Positions 11,866 to 23,092 of a stretch of DNA of 64,000 nucleotides are shown one piece after another. Under the pieces are notes generated by a model. That model saw only the letters and a list, made by a program, of their open reading frames with translations. It had not been told where the DNA came from and ran no database searches. Source of the stretch: Chionoecetes opilio (Eukaryota > Arthropoda > Malacostraca > Decapoda > Majidae); contig JACEEZ010023454.1 of assembly GCA_016584305.1 (NCBI GenBank), forward strand, positions 177,374 through 241,373, read 5' to 3'. The translations under genes and the position numbers were made by a program. How positions within the stretch are numbered: position 1 is the stretch's first letter; each line of letters opens with the position of its first letter.

Positions 11866-12765
11866 GTGAAGTTTCTTTTCATGGAATCAGCATTGTGCAG
11901 TGTTAACAAAAAGGGCATTGCTAAAATGTACATACATGATAAGTCACCATGCACTCAAAAGTTGCACACAGGAACGTACTTAGCAGATTTCGAAGTCCCA
12001 CCAGCGGCCGTAGGTTTGATTGCGACTCTGCCAGTAGTTCCCATTTTGTCAAATGGCGACCCTACCACTGATTATGCACAGTGTGTTCAGAATGCCCTCC
12101 GTCTTTCCTTAGAGGAAATGGATTTTCCGGAGTCGAAGCAAGCACTATTGCAGGTACTAACTGCAAATCATGACACAATTGCCATACAAGGTGATTCTTT
12201 AGGCACAACAAACCATATTACTCATCACATTCCTTTGTTACCTGACACACAACCTATCTACATTCCTGCATATAGGTTACCCCACTCACAACGGTCTATA
12301 CATGATGGCATGGTTAAGAAAATGTTATAGGATGATGTCATTGAACCATCCACCAGCCCAATGAATTTTCCATTATTTTTGATTCCTAAGAAAACAGGCG
12401 ATTGGCGACCGGTCGTAGATTATCGGCGCCTAAATGATGTTTGTCAAATCACCAGGTATCCCTTACCTGTATTACAGGATATTCTGATGTCCATAGGGCC
12501 AGTTAAGAAAGTGTTCTCTACACTGGACTTTGTCAGTGGATACTAGCAGGTCCCATTAGATGAAGTATCTAAGGACCTCACAGCGTTCAGTACTCCTTTA
12601 GGCCATTACGCTTTCAAAAGGCTACCATTTGGAATAGCAGGTGCACCACTAGCATTTCAGTATCTAATCAACACTGTTTTCTCAGAATTACTAGGAGATA
12701 CAGTTTTTGCTTTCCTGGACGACATAGTTATTTGTACCCCTGATACGAACTCTCACCTAAGAACA
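11866..12765 (+). pseudogene. Reverse transcriptase, first part (gypsy)
   Basis: Reads through the linker (11866-12330), then PLFLIPKKTGDWRPVVDYRRLN (fingers), STLDFVSGY with a stop right after it at 12544-12546, then FSTPLGHYAFKRLPFGIAGA and FAFLDDIVI, the catalytic LDD form of the YXDD box. The palm is cut at 12773 by a DNA transposon and resumes at 14759. Confidence 0.82.
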
Positions 12766-12773
12766 CTGGACAG
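12766..12773. repeat. 8-bp target-site duplication CTGGACAG (left)
   Basis: A perfect copy lies at 14751-14758 on the other side of the inserted element. Joining across one copy restores the RT reading frame. Confidence 0.9.
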
Positions 12774-13083
12774 TAGGGTACGCCGTAGGTCCAATGAAAA
12801 GTGAAATATAGATTATTTCGAATTTGGCAGGGTGTTTTCTTATGTACAATTGAATTTTAAGGATGGTTTGTCCGCTTCAACTTTTTGGTTTGAGCACTTC
12901 TTGCTATGCAAAAATGGACTTTTATATTTATATGCAAAACATAGCTTAAAGTGCGATTTTGCATAGTAAGAATTGCTCAAATGCAGAAATGGAACATGAT
13001 AAAATCGTCTTAGAATTCAATTTTACATATGAAATTGGCAAGCCAAAGTTGAGAAAAAGATTTTTGTTATACGGCGTACCCTA
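12774..13083. repeat. MITE-like unit at the left end of the element
   Basis: 310 bp with both termini (TAGGGTACGCCGTA ... TACGGCGTACCCTA). The sequence from about 12950 to 13083 recurs at 14612-14750 with few changes. There is no duplication of its own: the right flank ACCAGGGT differs from CTGGACAG. Confidence 0.75.
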
Positions 13084-13106
13084 ACCAGGGTACCAAAATA
13101 GTTGGA

Positions 13107-14420
13107 TTGGGTTACGATGGGAGGGAGGACAAAACCAGGGCGATGGTGCCCGACAGCTATGGGAAACTGCACCCAAGGTTGATCAGGGAGGAGCATGTGT
13201 CAGTGACAGAGGAGCCATCTGGAAGGTACCTTTGGCACTTTGTACCAGAGGACCCGGTGCCACCTGAGAAGCCTGCGTTCAAGGTGGCTCAGGCTCTCTA
13301 TGATCTGCTGGTGACATACGACTCCACCGACTCACTGATCGTACTGCAAGGTGACTCAACTAAGGCCAACACGGGGTGGAAGGGTGGTACTCACGCCCAT
13401 TTGGAGAAGATGCTGGGACACAAGCTCTTCTGGAGTATATGCGTGTTGCACACAAACGAGTTACCCCTGCGCCACCTTATCACCAGCATCGACGGGCCTA
13501 CCTCATATGACACTGGCTTCACGGGTCCAGTGTGCAGTCTGCTGTCCAGCGTGAATGAGATGCAGTACAACGCAGAGTTCAGAGGAGTGCCAGGCGGTGA
13601 AGATCTCACGGAGATACCGGAGTATATCCTGGTCAACATGTCCACTGACCAGCAGGTCTCCTACCAGCTGGTCCAGGCTGTGAAGCGGGGTGTTCTCCCG
13701 TCCGAGCTGCAGGAGATCAAGTGTGGCAAGGTGTCCCACTCCAGATGGCTCACCACAGCCCAGTCGCTCATGTACATGTGGACCAGAAAGCATGGACTGA
13801 CTGGCAAAGAACTGAACACCCTGGAAATCCTAGTCAAGTACTGCCTGCAGGTGTACTTCAAACTCTACTACGACATCAAGGTTCACCACAGACTAGAGGA
13901 CGGCCCCAAGCACATCCTCACGCAGCTCAGAGTGATGAGGTCGCAGCCCAAGAAGGTCCAAACAGCTGTGACCTTCTACGTGCGGACAGGAGCATGGTTC
14001 GCACACTCAGAATGTGCCCTCCTCTCGCTGATGGCGAGTCAGAGTGAGGACGACCGCAGGTTCGCCGTGACCCAGATTTTGAAGCTGAGGGCTGGCGAGG
14101 AGTATGGGGACACCAGTGTAAGACCTCGCATCACACCCAAGCTGAACTTGTCAGCCACCAGCTTGCAGACACTGATCAGCTGGCAGCCTAGCCATGTGCA
14201 CGAGCCGGCATTCACCTGTTCACTGTCCGGGGATCAGATCCAGGAGTTCCTGGTCAAGCCGTACGAGGTTCCGGAGTTCTCTATCCACACTCAGAGCACC
14301 GAAAGAGTCGTGAAGCAGGTGACAGAGGCTGCAGCAGCAGTGGTGGGGCAGCAGGCCAGAGACGGGTTCGTCCGGGCTCGGGCCCACCACCGGGAGACCA
14401 TGGCCCTGCTTCAGGTCTAA
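13107..14420 (+). CDS. Uncharacterised transposon-associated protein, 437 codons, intact
   Basis: An uninterrupted reading frame of unknown function. Readable landmarks are YGKLHPRLIREEHVSV, LQGDSTKANTGWKGG, CVLHTNELPLRHLI, STDQQVSYQLVQAV, CGKVSHSRWLTTAQSL, MWTRKHGLTG and, at the end, STERVVKQVTEAAAAVVGQ with RDGFVRARAHHRE. I recall a large family of predicted arthropod proteins with these same landmarks, unnamed and present in many copies, which suggests a transposon gene. The RWLTT segment loosely recalls hAT transposases but no DDE triad is evident to me. The frame is open upstream of 13107 into the MITE-like unit (GTKIVGLGYDG), so the true N-terminus is uncertain and probably truncated. 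The first in-frame ATG is some way inside the frame. GC content is far above that of the host element. Confidence 0.7.
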   Translation: MGYDGREDKTRAMVPDSYGKLHPRLIREEHVSVTEEPSGRYLWHFVPEDPVPPEKPAFKVAQALYDLLVTYDSTDSLIVLQGDSTKANTGWKGGTHAHLEKMLGHKLFWSICVLHTNELPLRHLITSIDGPTSYDTGFTGPVCSLLSSVNEMQYNAEFRGVPGGEDLTEIPEYILVNMSTDQQVSYQLVQAVKRGVLPSELQEIKCGKVSHSRWLTTAQSLMYMWTRKHGLTGKELNTLEILVKYCLQVYFKLYYDIKVHHRLEDGPKHILTQLRVMRSQPKKVQTAVTFYVRTGAWFAHSECALLSLMASQSEDDRRFAVTQILKLRAGEEYGDTSVRPRITPKLNLSATSLQTLISWQPSHVHEPAFTCSLSGDQIQEFLVKPYEVPEFSIHTQSTERVVKQVTEAAAAVVGQQARDGFVRARAHHRETMALLQV

Positions 14421-14611
14421 GAAGGACATGATGGACACGTTCTAGGCCAAAGTAGAGGCTGTGACACTGTGATGTAGTGCCTGATGAACCAACTGATCAG
14501 AAAGAGCTTACCACGCTAGTCATTTGGAACTCATATTGGTGCATGATGCAATACACAGGACCAACCGGACACTGCGTACTCATTTAAGCATTATTCGATA
14601 AGGGTGCAATA

Positions 14612-14750
14612 TAAAAGTGCGATTTTGCATAGTAAGAATTGCTCAAATGCAAAAATGGATTGATATAAAATCGTCTTAGAATTCCATTTTACATAGGAAA
14701 TTGGCATGCCAAAGTTGAGAAAAAGAATTTTTGTTATACGGCGTACCCTA
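14612..14750. repeat. Right half of the MITE-like unit, repeated
   Basis: Matches about 12950-13083, beginning at the shared AAGTGCGATTTTGCATAG and ending TACGGCGTACCCTA. Confidence 0.8.
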
Positions 14751-14758
14751 CTGGACAG

Positions 14759-15480
14759 GATATTTTCTAAACTTAAAGATGCTAATTTGAAGGTTAAACT
14801 AACAAAATGTTCCTTCATGAAGAAACAAATTTCTTTCTTGGGTCATGTTTTGAATGCCAATGGTTTACATACTACCACGTCTAAGGTAGATGCACTGATG
14901 AAGTTTCCAACACCTAAGAATGTCAAAGCCCTCAGAAGTTTTTTGGGCCTCAGTGGTTTTTACAGGCAATTTATCATGAATTACTCGCGAATTGCAAGTC
15001 CACTAACACATCTCTTAAAGAAAGATGTTGAATTTTTATGGGAAGCTCCACAAGAAAGTATTTTGTAAATTAAAGGCATTGTTGTGTGATGCCCCAGTCC
15101 TTGCTTACCCAGATTATTCCCGTCAGTTTACACTCTTCACTGATGCATCAGATGTAGGCCTTGGTGCTGTTCTGATGCAGAAAGATGATAGAGGTAAATG
15201 GCGCGCATTAGCTTATGCCAGCAGAACTCCCAATCCCGCAGAGCGTAACTATTCAACCACACATAAAGAAGCTCTAGCGGTTGTATGGTCTATAAAGCAT
15301 TTCAAATCTGTCATTTATGGGTACGACATTCTTGTTAAAACAGACCATGTCCCTGTAGTGGAATTGTTCAATTCAAAAGAATTGTCAGGCAAATTGGCAC
15401 GTTAACACCTGACGATACTAGACTTCCACCCAAAATTTGAGTATCTGCCAGGCAAAGTAAATTTCGTGGCTGATTCATAA
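14759..15480 (+). pseudogene. RT thumb and RNase H (gypsy), broken
   Basis: Continues the RT after the insertion: KVKLTKCSFMKKQISFLGHV, then LRSFLGLSGFYRQF (thumb). After a frameshift near 15060 comes RNase H with LFTDASDVGLGAVLMQ, ERNYSTTHKEALAVVW and VKTDHVPVVEL, giving the D-E-D residues of the active site. Stops at 15403-15405 (TAA) and 15478-15480 break it. Confidence 0.82.
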
Positions 15481-16313
15481 TCACGAAATATTGCACTTGT
15501 AACCGCGACACCTGAGCAACCAACACATGACACCCAAATCGCTATTCCCAACATTGAGGAGGAACAGCGAAATTATCCCTTCTGTACTCCCATCATTTAC
15601 TACTTGGAGTCAGGAGATGATACACTATTGCCAAAATTACCTGTCCCACTTAATGAGTTTAGGTTATAATACAACCTTTTGGTGAGAGATACATATCTCA
15701 CGACAAGACAGGTACTAAAATGCCAGGTTACACAGCTGGTAGTACCTTCAGCACTTATACCAAGATTTCTTTCCCTATTACATGATTCTAGCCTTGCAGG
15801 CCACCCTGGGAAAGAAAGATATTTGCACCAAGCATGTTTATAATATTTTTGGCCATACATGCGCCGTGATACTTTTGCACACACAGATAAATGTCAATCA
15901 TGCGCTGAAACAAAGGGTTCAGTTGGAAAATCTGCCCCTATGCTACCTTATCCTACACCTACAGGACCTTGAGAGACAATAGTCATTGACTTGCTAAAAC
16001 TCCCATTAACAGAATCTGGTTCTCAATACCTGTTAGTAGCCATTGATCATTTTTCTAGATTTTCGGTGTTGGTACCACTGAAAGACAAAACGGCTCGAAC
16101 AGTTGCAAAGCACTTACGGATGAAGTTTTCTTTAAATTCAATACACCATCCACATTGCTCTCGGACAATGGTACCGAGTTTAACAATCAAATTCTCACTG
16201 AAATATGCAAACTATTCAATATAAACAAATGTAACATAACTAGCTATCCCCCTAGCAGCAACGGCATGGTAGAAAGACAAAATAGGAAGATTATACAACT
16301 CCTGAAGTCATTA
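15481..16313 (+). pseudogene. Integrase, N-terminal and catalytic parts (gypsy), broken
   Basis: A decayed HHCC zinc-binding domain is read at about 15775-15925 (H...AGHPGKERY, CQSCAETKG). It is followed by the catalytic core with VAIDHFSRFSVLVPL (first D), LSDNGTEFNNQIL (second D) after a frameshift near 16120, and PPSSNGMVERQNRKI (E). The core is cut at 16313 by the next inserted element and resumes at 19444. Confidence 0.82.
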
Positions 16314-16675
16314 TAGTCCATGAGCCAAGGCCATCGACGGGTATCATGTGGGTGGGCAAATTCTTGTTGCTATTTTCTTTTTCCTATGTATGTCCACATT
16401 ATTTATTTGGATGATAACATTTGCAGAGGAGTAGCTTAACCCGGGAACTGCGGGAACAAAGATTTTTTTAGTGCCGCCAGTGCGGGAATGTGAGTGAAAC
16501 AGTTACCATTAGGATGCAAATTACATCAACGTCAAGATAGTAAAAATCCGCATACGGCAATATATCTATTTTAACCCAAACGTATGGGGTTGTGGTGTGG
16601 TTGTGGTCGGGAGTTCAAATATCTGGCGCGAATGGCACCAAAGCGCTAACGAGAGCCTACTGAGGTGGTGTCAGG

Positions 16676-16902
16676 AATGCCACTTCTTGGGATTTTTCCC
16701 AAGATTTTGAGGGGATTATTCAAGTATTTCTCCAGTAGTTTATCTCAAGGTAAGCATAGGTACCGTTGTACCGTACCTTGAGATAAACTACTGGAGAAAT
16801 ACTTGAATAATCCCTCCAAAAGTCCCAAGATAGACAAAAAATATCCCAACGCCAGGACCTAAATCCCAAGATCTTGGGAAAAACCCAAGGAGTGGTATCC
16901 CA
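16676..16902. repeat. Perfect-arm hairpin repeat (small MITE)
   Basis: Arms of about 46 bp at 16707-16752 and 16777-16822 are near-perfect inverted copies (core CTCCAGTAGTTTATCTCAAG) around a 24-bp loop. Weaker pairing extends outwards to CTTGGGATTTTTCCCAAG-type ends. Confidence 0.85.
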
Positions 16903-17396
16903 CCGTAGAGCGTAGTTAGGCAGATGATGGTGTGTGGTGTCGAGGGCTGACATCAAGGCGTATATGTGACACAGTTTGTAGACTTCTACGAATGTTGGCG
17001 CAGTTTTTGTATGCTTTTTAAAATTGCGCTTCAGGAAGGCATGCCGCAGTTGCTCAGCAGAGCCTTCCGGAAAGCATGCCGCAGCCCACGGGTTAATAGT
17101 AGTTATGATGCACTCACTATTTTGACCTATGTAAATGCCATACGCAAAAAAAGGTCAGTCTCCGATGTTGTAAATTTCATAATGTTTGTGTCATTACTCA
17201 TGATTTAAGTGTCATTTGCAGTTACAGAGAAGCCCAGCAGATACAGAGCCATTCATATAGATAATATTATATTTATTGATATGAGAAAATCTATTCTATC
17301 AACGGTTGTCACCTGACTTTCTATTTCTGTGTCAGATATCTGGTGACCTGAGATATAGCTGCTGAAACTACTGAAATTCCAACCAAAAAGCAACTA

Positions 17397-18929
17397 ATGG
17401 AACCTGAGGAATGTGCCATCCACTGCACCGGTGACACCTCTGAGCTGGTGTCACCCAAAGACTTGGACTCCTGGAAGACATTCGTCAGGGCGGCGGAGAT
17501 AAGGAACCATGCTGACCTCATGGGCCTCGCAAAAACAACACCTGAAGGGGAGGTGCCTCGGGTTTGGTACCACAGGAAATGCAGGAGCATCTTCACCATG
17601 AAGAAACTACTAGATGCCTACGTCCCGAAGTTACAAACTGCAGGGAGTTCAGCCAGACCACCACGCGTTACTCCAAGCACGTCGAGAGTTCTTGAGGAGT
17701 AGTGTATTTTCTGTGACAAAACCATCAAAGGTCAAAATTCCCGGGAGTACATGATCAAGTGCTGTGAGCTGCGGGCAGACAGTAGGATACGAGATGCAGC
17801 TGTCAAGAAGCTAGATGCCAGAATGCTGTCAATCACCAGCAGAGAGCTTGTTGCAGCGGAAGGGCACTACCACAGATCATGCTATCGCTCCTACACTAGA
17901 GGGAAGCCAGTTGCAAGCAGTGGACTTGCTGATGCTGAAGATGATGCTGATGATCATTACAAGACCGCAGAAACACAGGCTCATAAGGAGCTTTTTTCGT
18001 ACATCAGGAGCCAACTTCTCCCTTGCCAAGACATTGTGCCCATGGCTACCCTCAGGCAACGATTTGAGGAATCAATGTCCTGTCATGGCATCATTATAGT
18101 CACCAATTCGTCTAGGAAAAATCTACGTCGCAAGATAGAAAAAGAGCTGGGGAAAACTATCCACATCTCCCCTGATGACAACGGAAAACTTCTAGTGTGC
18201 ACTAACAGTGTCTCGAAGAGTGACCTTGTGAAGAGAACACATGCTCTGCACGTTGAGTTGGATGCTATGAGAGCTCAATCAGTTGCATTGGTTGCCAAAG
18301 CTGCTATACTCCTGAGGAATGAAATCAACCAACCGTGGCCACCCGATGTTGAACAGGACAAAGATATCATCCCACTATCTGTCATCAAGTTTCTGCAAAC
18401 CTTGCTGACAGGGAAGACTGACTATCCTTAGCCATCTGAAAGAGTTGAAGGTCTCACTACCTCCGTAGGCAGTGATCTAGTGTTTACCGTCACTAGTGGC
18501 AAAACCAAACCACCAAAGCACATCATGCTGCTCTTTGCGGTAAAGTCTCTGACTGGGAATACAGAACTTATTCGTACCCTGAATTGACTGGGCCATGGTG
18601 TTTCATACACACAGGTTGAGAAAATTGACACCGCACTGTGCCTCCAAAAGCTGGAGCGATCCCAGACGGGCGTGGCATTACCAAGCAACATCTACCAGGG
18701 AGTCTTCACCACTCTTGCTTGGGACAACATAGACCCTGATGCAGTGCTGCAGCTGCTGTCCTGCAAGTGCAGTCGTGGATGCAAGCTACCGGAATGCCAG
18801 TGCATGAGCAATGGATTGAAATGTACAAACATGTGCAAGTTGCAGACATGTGCCAATCAACCCCAAGACGAGGACATTGACATGATGATCTCGGAGGCAT
18901 ACCTGACTGACTCTGAAACAGACGACTAA
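17397..18929 (+). pseudogene. Uncharacterised Cys-rich transposon-associated gene, decayed
   Basis: Three collinear open pieces: 17397-17702 (ends in TAG), 17751-18431, and 18672-18929, with intervening stops near 17700, 18429 and 18594. Landmarks are CIFCDKTIKGQ, ITSRELVAAEGHYHRSCYRSY, TKPPKHIMLLFAVKSLTG, FTTLAWDNID, and a C-terminal cysteine cluster CKCSRGCKLPECQC...CTNMCKLQTC like a CXC-type zinc motif. I recall long uncharacterised invertebrate proteins with the same order, where WDNID is followed by several hundred residues before the Cys cluster; here the two are adjacent, so a large internal deletion is likely. No function is proposed. Confidence 0.65.
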
Positions 18930-19443
18930 AATGGAGGACTGATCTTAAGGAGGGATCCCTCACACTTGAAAGACTGATAATTTGTGCTTCAAATTATTTG
19001 TGACATAAGAACAAAGCTCATTAGTTAATTTTAGTTGTATTTACATCACATGTTTTGTTCTTGCCAGAAAAATAAAAGACTTTCTTTCATTGGTATCTGA
19101 TTTTCATCAAATTTGGAGACATAAATATCATATTCCTAAGGTGAATCAATTATTATTTTTATACTAGATATAAATAAAATAAAAATTTACATTAGAATGA
19201 TTTAGGCACCCTGAATAGTCACCAAGCCTCAAAATACCGAAAATGCACTATACACGATCCTCGGATTTCCACTATAAAGTTCACATATCCAACGCATGAT
19301 AACTACCACTACGCTACCAGTCCGCAATGGTTATCATAGCAAACTATGAAGTAGAGATGTCTAGCAAGTCAAAAATAAAAACTAGAATTTGCCCACCCAA
19401 ATGATACCCGTGGGTGCATTTTCGGGTCTTGGCTCGTGGACTA

Positions 19444-20049
19444 TTAGCTCAACCTTACAGTTCTCATTGGGATGAATGGATGCCCCAAGTGTCTGCCACA
19501 CTTAACTCTTCCTTACACAAGTCTACATGTGAAACACCACATTTTATTGTCTTTGGGCATGACAAAAGACTTCCTTACACTCTCCTAGAGCAGAGTCCAC
19601 AGCCAATATATAATTTTGATGACTACGTTACAGTGAGAGGGGCTGATTTTCATAAAATATACAAGCGTGTCACAGACGCTATTGAATTGTCCAAGGAGGA
19701 CATGATTAAACACCAACGCCCATGCACAGCAGAAAAGCAAATTGCTATAGGTAATGTAGTATACTTTCAGGTGCAACAATTAACATCAAAGTTAGATCCT
19801 ACATTTGAAGGACCTTACAGGGTCATTGCCATTGAACATGGACATCAAATAACTATACAGCACATTTATAAGTACCATGCAAAGACAGTCCATATAGACC
19901 AGGTTAAAAGAGTAGCTAGAGGAGTAGATACAGGTGATGATTTACCAAACCCTGATACTGATACACAGGACACACCTGCAGTTAAGGATGACACACACAC
20001 TGCTACAAATTATTACCGTCACAAATTGCGGTCACACACGCATAGGTAG
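19444..20049 (+). pseudogene. Integrase C-terminal part and pol end (gypsy)
   Basis: Continues the integrase: YSSHWDEWMPQVSATLNSS, HFIVFGHDKRLPY, then a chromatin-distal C-terminal domain of the GPY/F type (LDPTFEGPYRVIAIE...VHIDQVKRV) and a Thr/Asp-rich tail ending at TAG 20047-20049. This piece alone is open. It is separated from the catalytic core by the 3.1-kb element. Confidence 0.82.
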
Positions 20050-22560
20050 TAGTGTCATACCATTCCATACCATTTCATTTCATTACATTTTATATCAGTT
20101 CACCTGATTCTTTTACATTTACCATGTATTCTGAAATTTTAATGTGTGTTGTTCTCTTTTTAGAAGATGTCTACACAACACACCAAGCCAATGTTATATA
20201 CACTCGTGAAAATACTTTGCATTGGTGTTTTACGAATTTTGTTGGTTTAGCTACATATTATTCTGACCAACTACTAGTAGAAACTGATATAGTTTCTATT
20301 TTTACCTTGTAACTCTTGCATGATAGAAACTCTAATGGATGACAGAAACATGATAAACTATGTATAACTATTCACATTAGAATACTATTATGTAAGAGTT
20401 AATGATGCACTTACTGCTGCACTATGTTCTTGAATGGATTACTTACATTCCTCAATTGAAGGAATTCTTACGCACTTATTGTTGCATTACATTATTTACT
20501 TGCATGAAATACTAACGCACTTATTGTTGCACAATGCACAAGTTACCTTTTTTTGCTTGAATGGATTCCTTACGTATTAAATGCATACATGAATTACATT
20601 CGCTACAGGAATTATTTACTTACGTTCTTCCTGTTGTACCACGATCACTACTTGAATGATAGGATTGTGTACTAACTAAAATATTAAACTAAGTAATATA
20701 TGCATGACTAGCAGTTACTCCAGAACTATTTACACATCTACGTGATGTACGTGATGCACACATCTATATGAACTACATGATGCGCACATGTATTACCTAT
20801 GTACAACTAACTAACCATTTATCATTACTTACCAACGAATTCAAACTCGCAGAGAAATTGTGAATGAAAATGTTTCTTACTACAGACCTCAGAAAACATT
20901 GATTGATCACGGAGAAACTTATCTCTCATAATATTGTTCGCCAATGACGAATATAATTTTATTACTCAAAGCTGAATTACACTTCCTCTCAATAAGGATT
21001 AAGAAATCATTTCCTTTGCAACCACAAGGCACTATTAAATATTCGGAAATTTATACCCTATCCAATTTTACATGGTTCTCTGTTCAATGTAGCTTTACCA
21101 TCAACATCATTGCTGATCTCTGAGAACTCCGTGCATGTTTCAGACACTTTGTCTCCTTTCATGGCAGATACGGTCAATATCATATCAAACTGTGCCCAGT
21201 TTATCTTTTTCCAATTTTAAAGGTTTCAGCTGTTGCATGTAAATTTGCCCTAATGAGGATTACTGTATTAATCCACATCATACCAAATGAGCCCAACTTA
21301 TCATTTTACAGCTCGAAATGCTTCACCAGCTACCTTTGTATTTACCTTGATAACATTTACCTCCAATCGGAAGCTTTTACTATTCCCCTCCCATGGAAAC
21401 TTACATTTGGTGTACATTTTGTTTCTCACTCCCGTGGAGAACACTAAATCTATATATTTTTTAATTCACCTGAGTGACAGTTTCCTGTCCTCGTGCATAA
21501 TCCATACTTTAATGGTTAATCAGGTTTCGTTAGCACATGATTCTTACAAGATCAATACAAGAGTGCTCATCACTCTACCTATTATAAATCACCATGTTTT
21601 CTGAAGTTCATTCAATTGTGTAACTTCATTCAATTTCTCTGCCAGTAAGTTTTACACTCGCTGATGTCAAAATATTTTCTACAACAGCACTGAGTTATTA
21701 TCATTTATGAATGATTTTTTGACAAACGTAGGTTTGCCCACAACAATGCAACCACATTAATATGTATCCAGCGATGTCTCTACCTATGTTATTTATCCAT
21801 TTTGATAATTACTTATTTACATATTACTAGGTTACGTATACCACAGTTACCCACACTGATGCACCCACACAGATTGTATCAGGCGAGGTATTGTCTATTT
21901 TTGCTGATGTTTCTACAGACCATTGCATTATTTTACTGACACAGTACTATTACTAGTACATAAATTGTTATACTATGCACACAGCAGCAGCTCTACAGTC
22001 AGACGAGCCTTCGTCGTTACTTGACACATTCAGGGTTTTCTGCGATTACACCCTCATTACTTGGAATGTTATTTTCTCAATTTTTACCTGTAATTTTTAC
22101 AGCTACTTTCGCTGACAGTTCTTTTAGCTTTCTAGCTACCGTCTACGGTACACGTACACTTGAAACACTTACCACTCGACATTATAATCAGTGATTTTTA
22201 CACATTGTGGATTTACCCACGCTAGTACTGATACATTAATATTTTTACTCAGCCATGTCATTGTCTTTGATGTTGAACATCATGTAAACGATTGTTTTCC
22301 TCATTAGCATTTGTAACACTATCCGCATGATACTTGAAATTCAAGCGGCCCAACCTTCCATCTCTGGTCCAACCGAATTGTACGTGAAAATTTTGTCTGT
22401 GTATTTAGCTCAGATTTTACACACTTTTAGCGATAGGAATTAAGCTTTGGGGAGTTTAGAGTGTATGATGTATATATTGTATGTATGTATATAGCCTTTA
22501 GTTAGGTGTACAGTTTTTTTTATCTCTTTCAATCCCTAGCTAATTCTTATTTGACTAATT
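20050..22560 (+). other. Retrotransposon 3' region, AT-rich, no readable ORF
   Basis: 2.5 kb between pol and the 3' LTR. Only short frames occur (20052-20312, 21253-21447, 21287-21604). An env-like gene would sit here in some gypsy elements, but I see no signal peptide plus cleavage-site pattern, so none is called. Confidence 0.5.
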
Positions 22561-22590
22561 TGAGGACAAATTATTTAGCGGCCCGAGCAA
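22561..22590 (+). promoter_or_regulatory. Polypurine-tract region before the 3' LTR
   Basis: Sequence containing TTGAGGACAAATT and then GCGGCCCGAGCAA immediately 5' of the LTR start TGTCAGTCAG. It is purine-biased but not a perfect tract. Confidence 0.45.
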
Positions 22591-22764
22591 TGTCAGTCAG
22601 TAATAACTTCTAACATATATAACAACTTGCATTACTATTACTATTGAATTACAACTATTATCACACAAGTGTAACAAGTATTATAACTTCCATATAGGAT
22701 ATTTTCATGTACTTAACATCAAAAGAACCAGTATATTTTTAGAAACTTCATAAACGTTTAATTA
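22591..22764 (+). repeat. 3' LTR, left part
   Basis: Matches 7174 to about 7345 of the 5' LTR. It is interrupted after CATAAAC...TAATTA by the Helitron and resumes at 26780. Confidence 0.85.
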
Positions 22765-22930
22765 CGAGCGAGCGCGAAGCGCTCGTGAGTCCTCACTGAT
22801 ACGGAATTTTTTGGGATAAGCGGCCGACCCGACCCGACCGACAATCACGCTTTTCAGGAGCGTATATCTTTGGAATCCCGCTTCCGATTGACAAGCGGTC
22901 TCCGCTATCTGATAGCCCCATTCAATCCCT

Positions 22931-22999
22931 ACAGTTTCAGCTTAAAAAGGCAAAGGTAAATGGAGTTTAGATGACAGCAGACAAATTTCCTTGGTATCG
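22931..22999 (+). repeat. Direct repeat, copy 1, inside the Helitron
   Basis: 69 bp starting ACAGTTTCAGC and ending GGTATCG, nearly identical to 26663-26731. Confidence 0.85.
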
Positions 23000-23092
23000 A
23001 GAGTCCTCACTGGATACGGGATTTTTCTGGAGAAACGGTTGTACCGAAAAAGTTACAGTCGACTGTACCATTTATATTCAACACACGCCAAG

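Larger units (their letters stand above)
12774..14750 (+). mobile_element. TIR element with 8-bp duplication carrying a 437-codon ORF
   Basis: Terminal inverted repeats TAGGGTACGCCGTA and TACGGCGTACCCTA, flanked by CTGGACAG duplications, which is the hAT-like size. The left 310 bp (12774-13083) is by itself a complete MITE-like unit with both termini, and the right 150 bp repeats the right half of that unit. Between them lies a GC-rich ORF of a widespread uncharacterised arthropod family. So this is either an autonomous element with one duplicated end or a MITE pair that mobilised a gene segment. Confidence 0.82.
16314..19443 (+). mobile_element. TIR element with TTA duplication and decayed Cys-rich gene
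   Basis: Termini TAGTCCATGAGCCAAG and CTTGGCTCGTGGACTA, followed inward by the well conserved pair ACGGGTATCAT...GGGTGGGCAAATTC. Flanked by TTA at 16311-16313 and 19444-19446; removing the 3130-bp element plus one TTA rejoins the integrase reading frame exactly. The 3-bp TTA duplication suits PIF/Harbinger-like transposition, but the encoded protein is not a recognisable Harbinger transposase. Confidence 0.75.

Noticed and set aside
20052..20312. Envelope gene of the gypsy-like element
   Set aside because: Short, no signal peptide/cleavage/fusion pattern seen, and the rest of the 2.5-kb region is closed.
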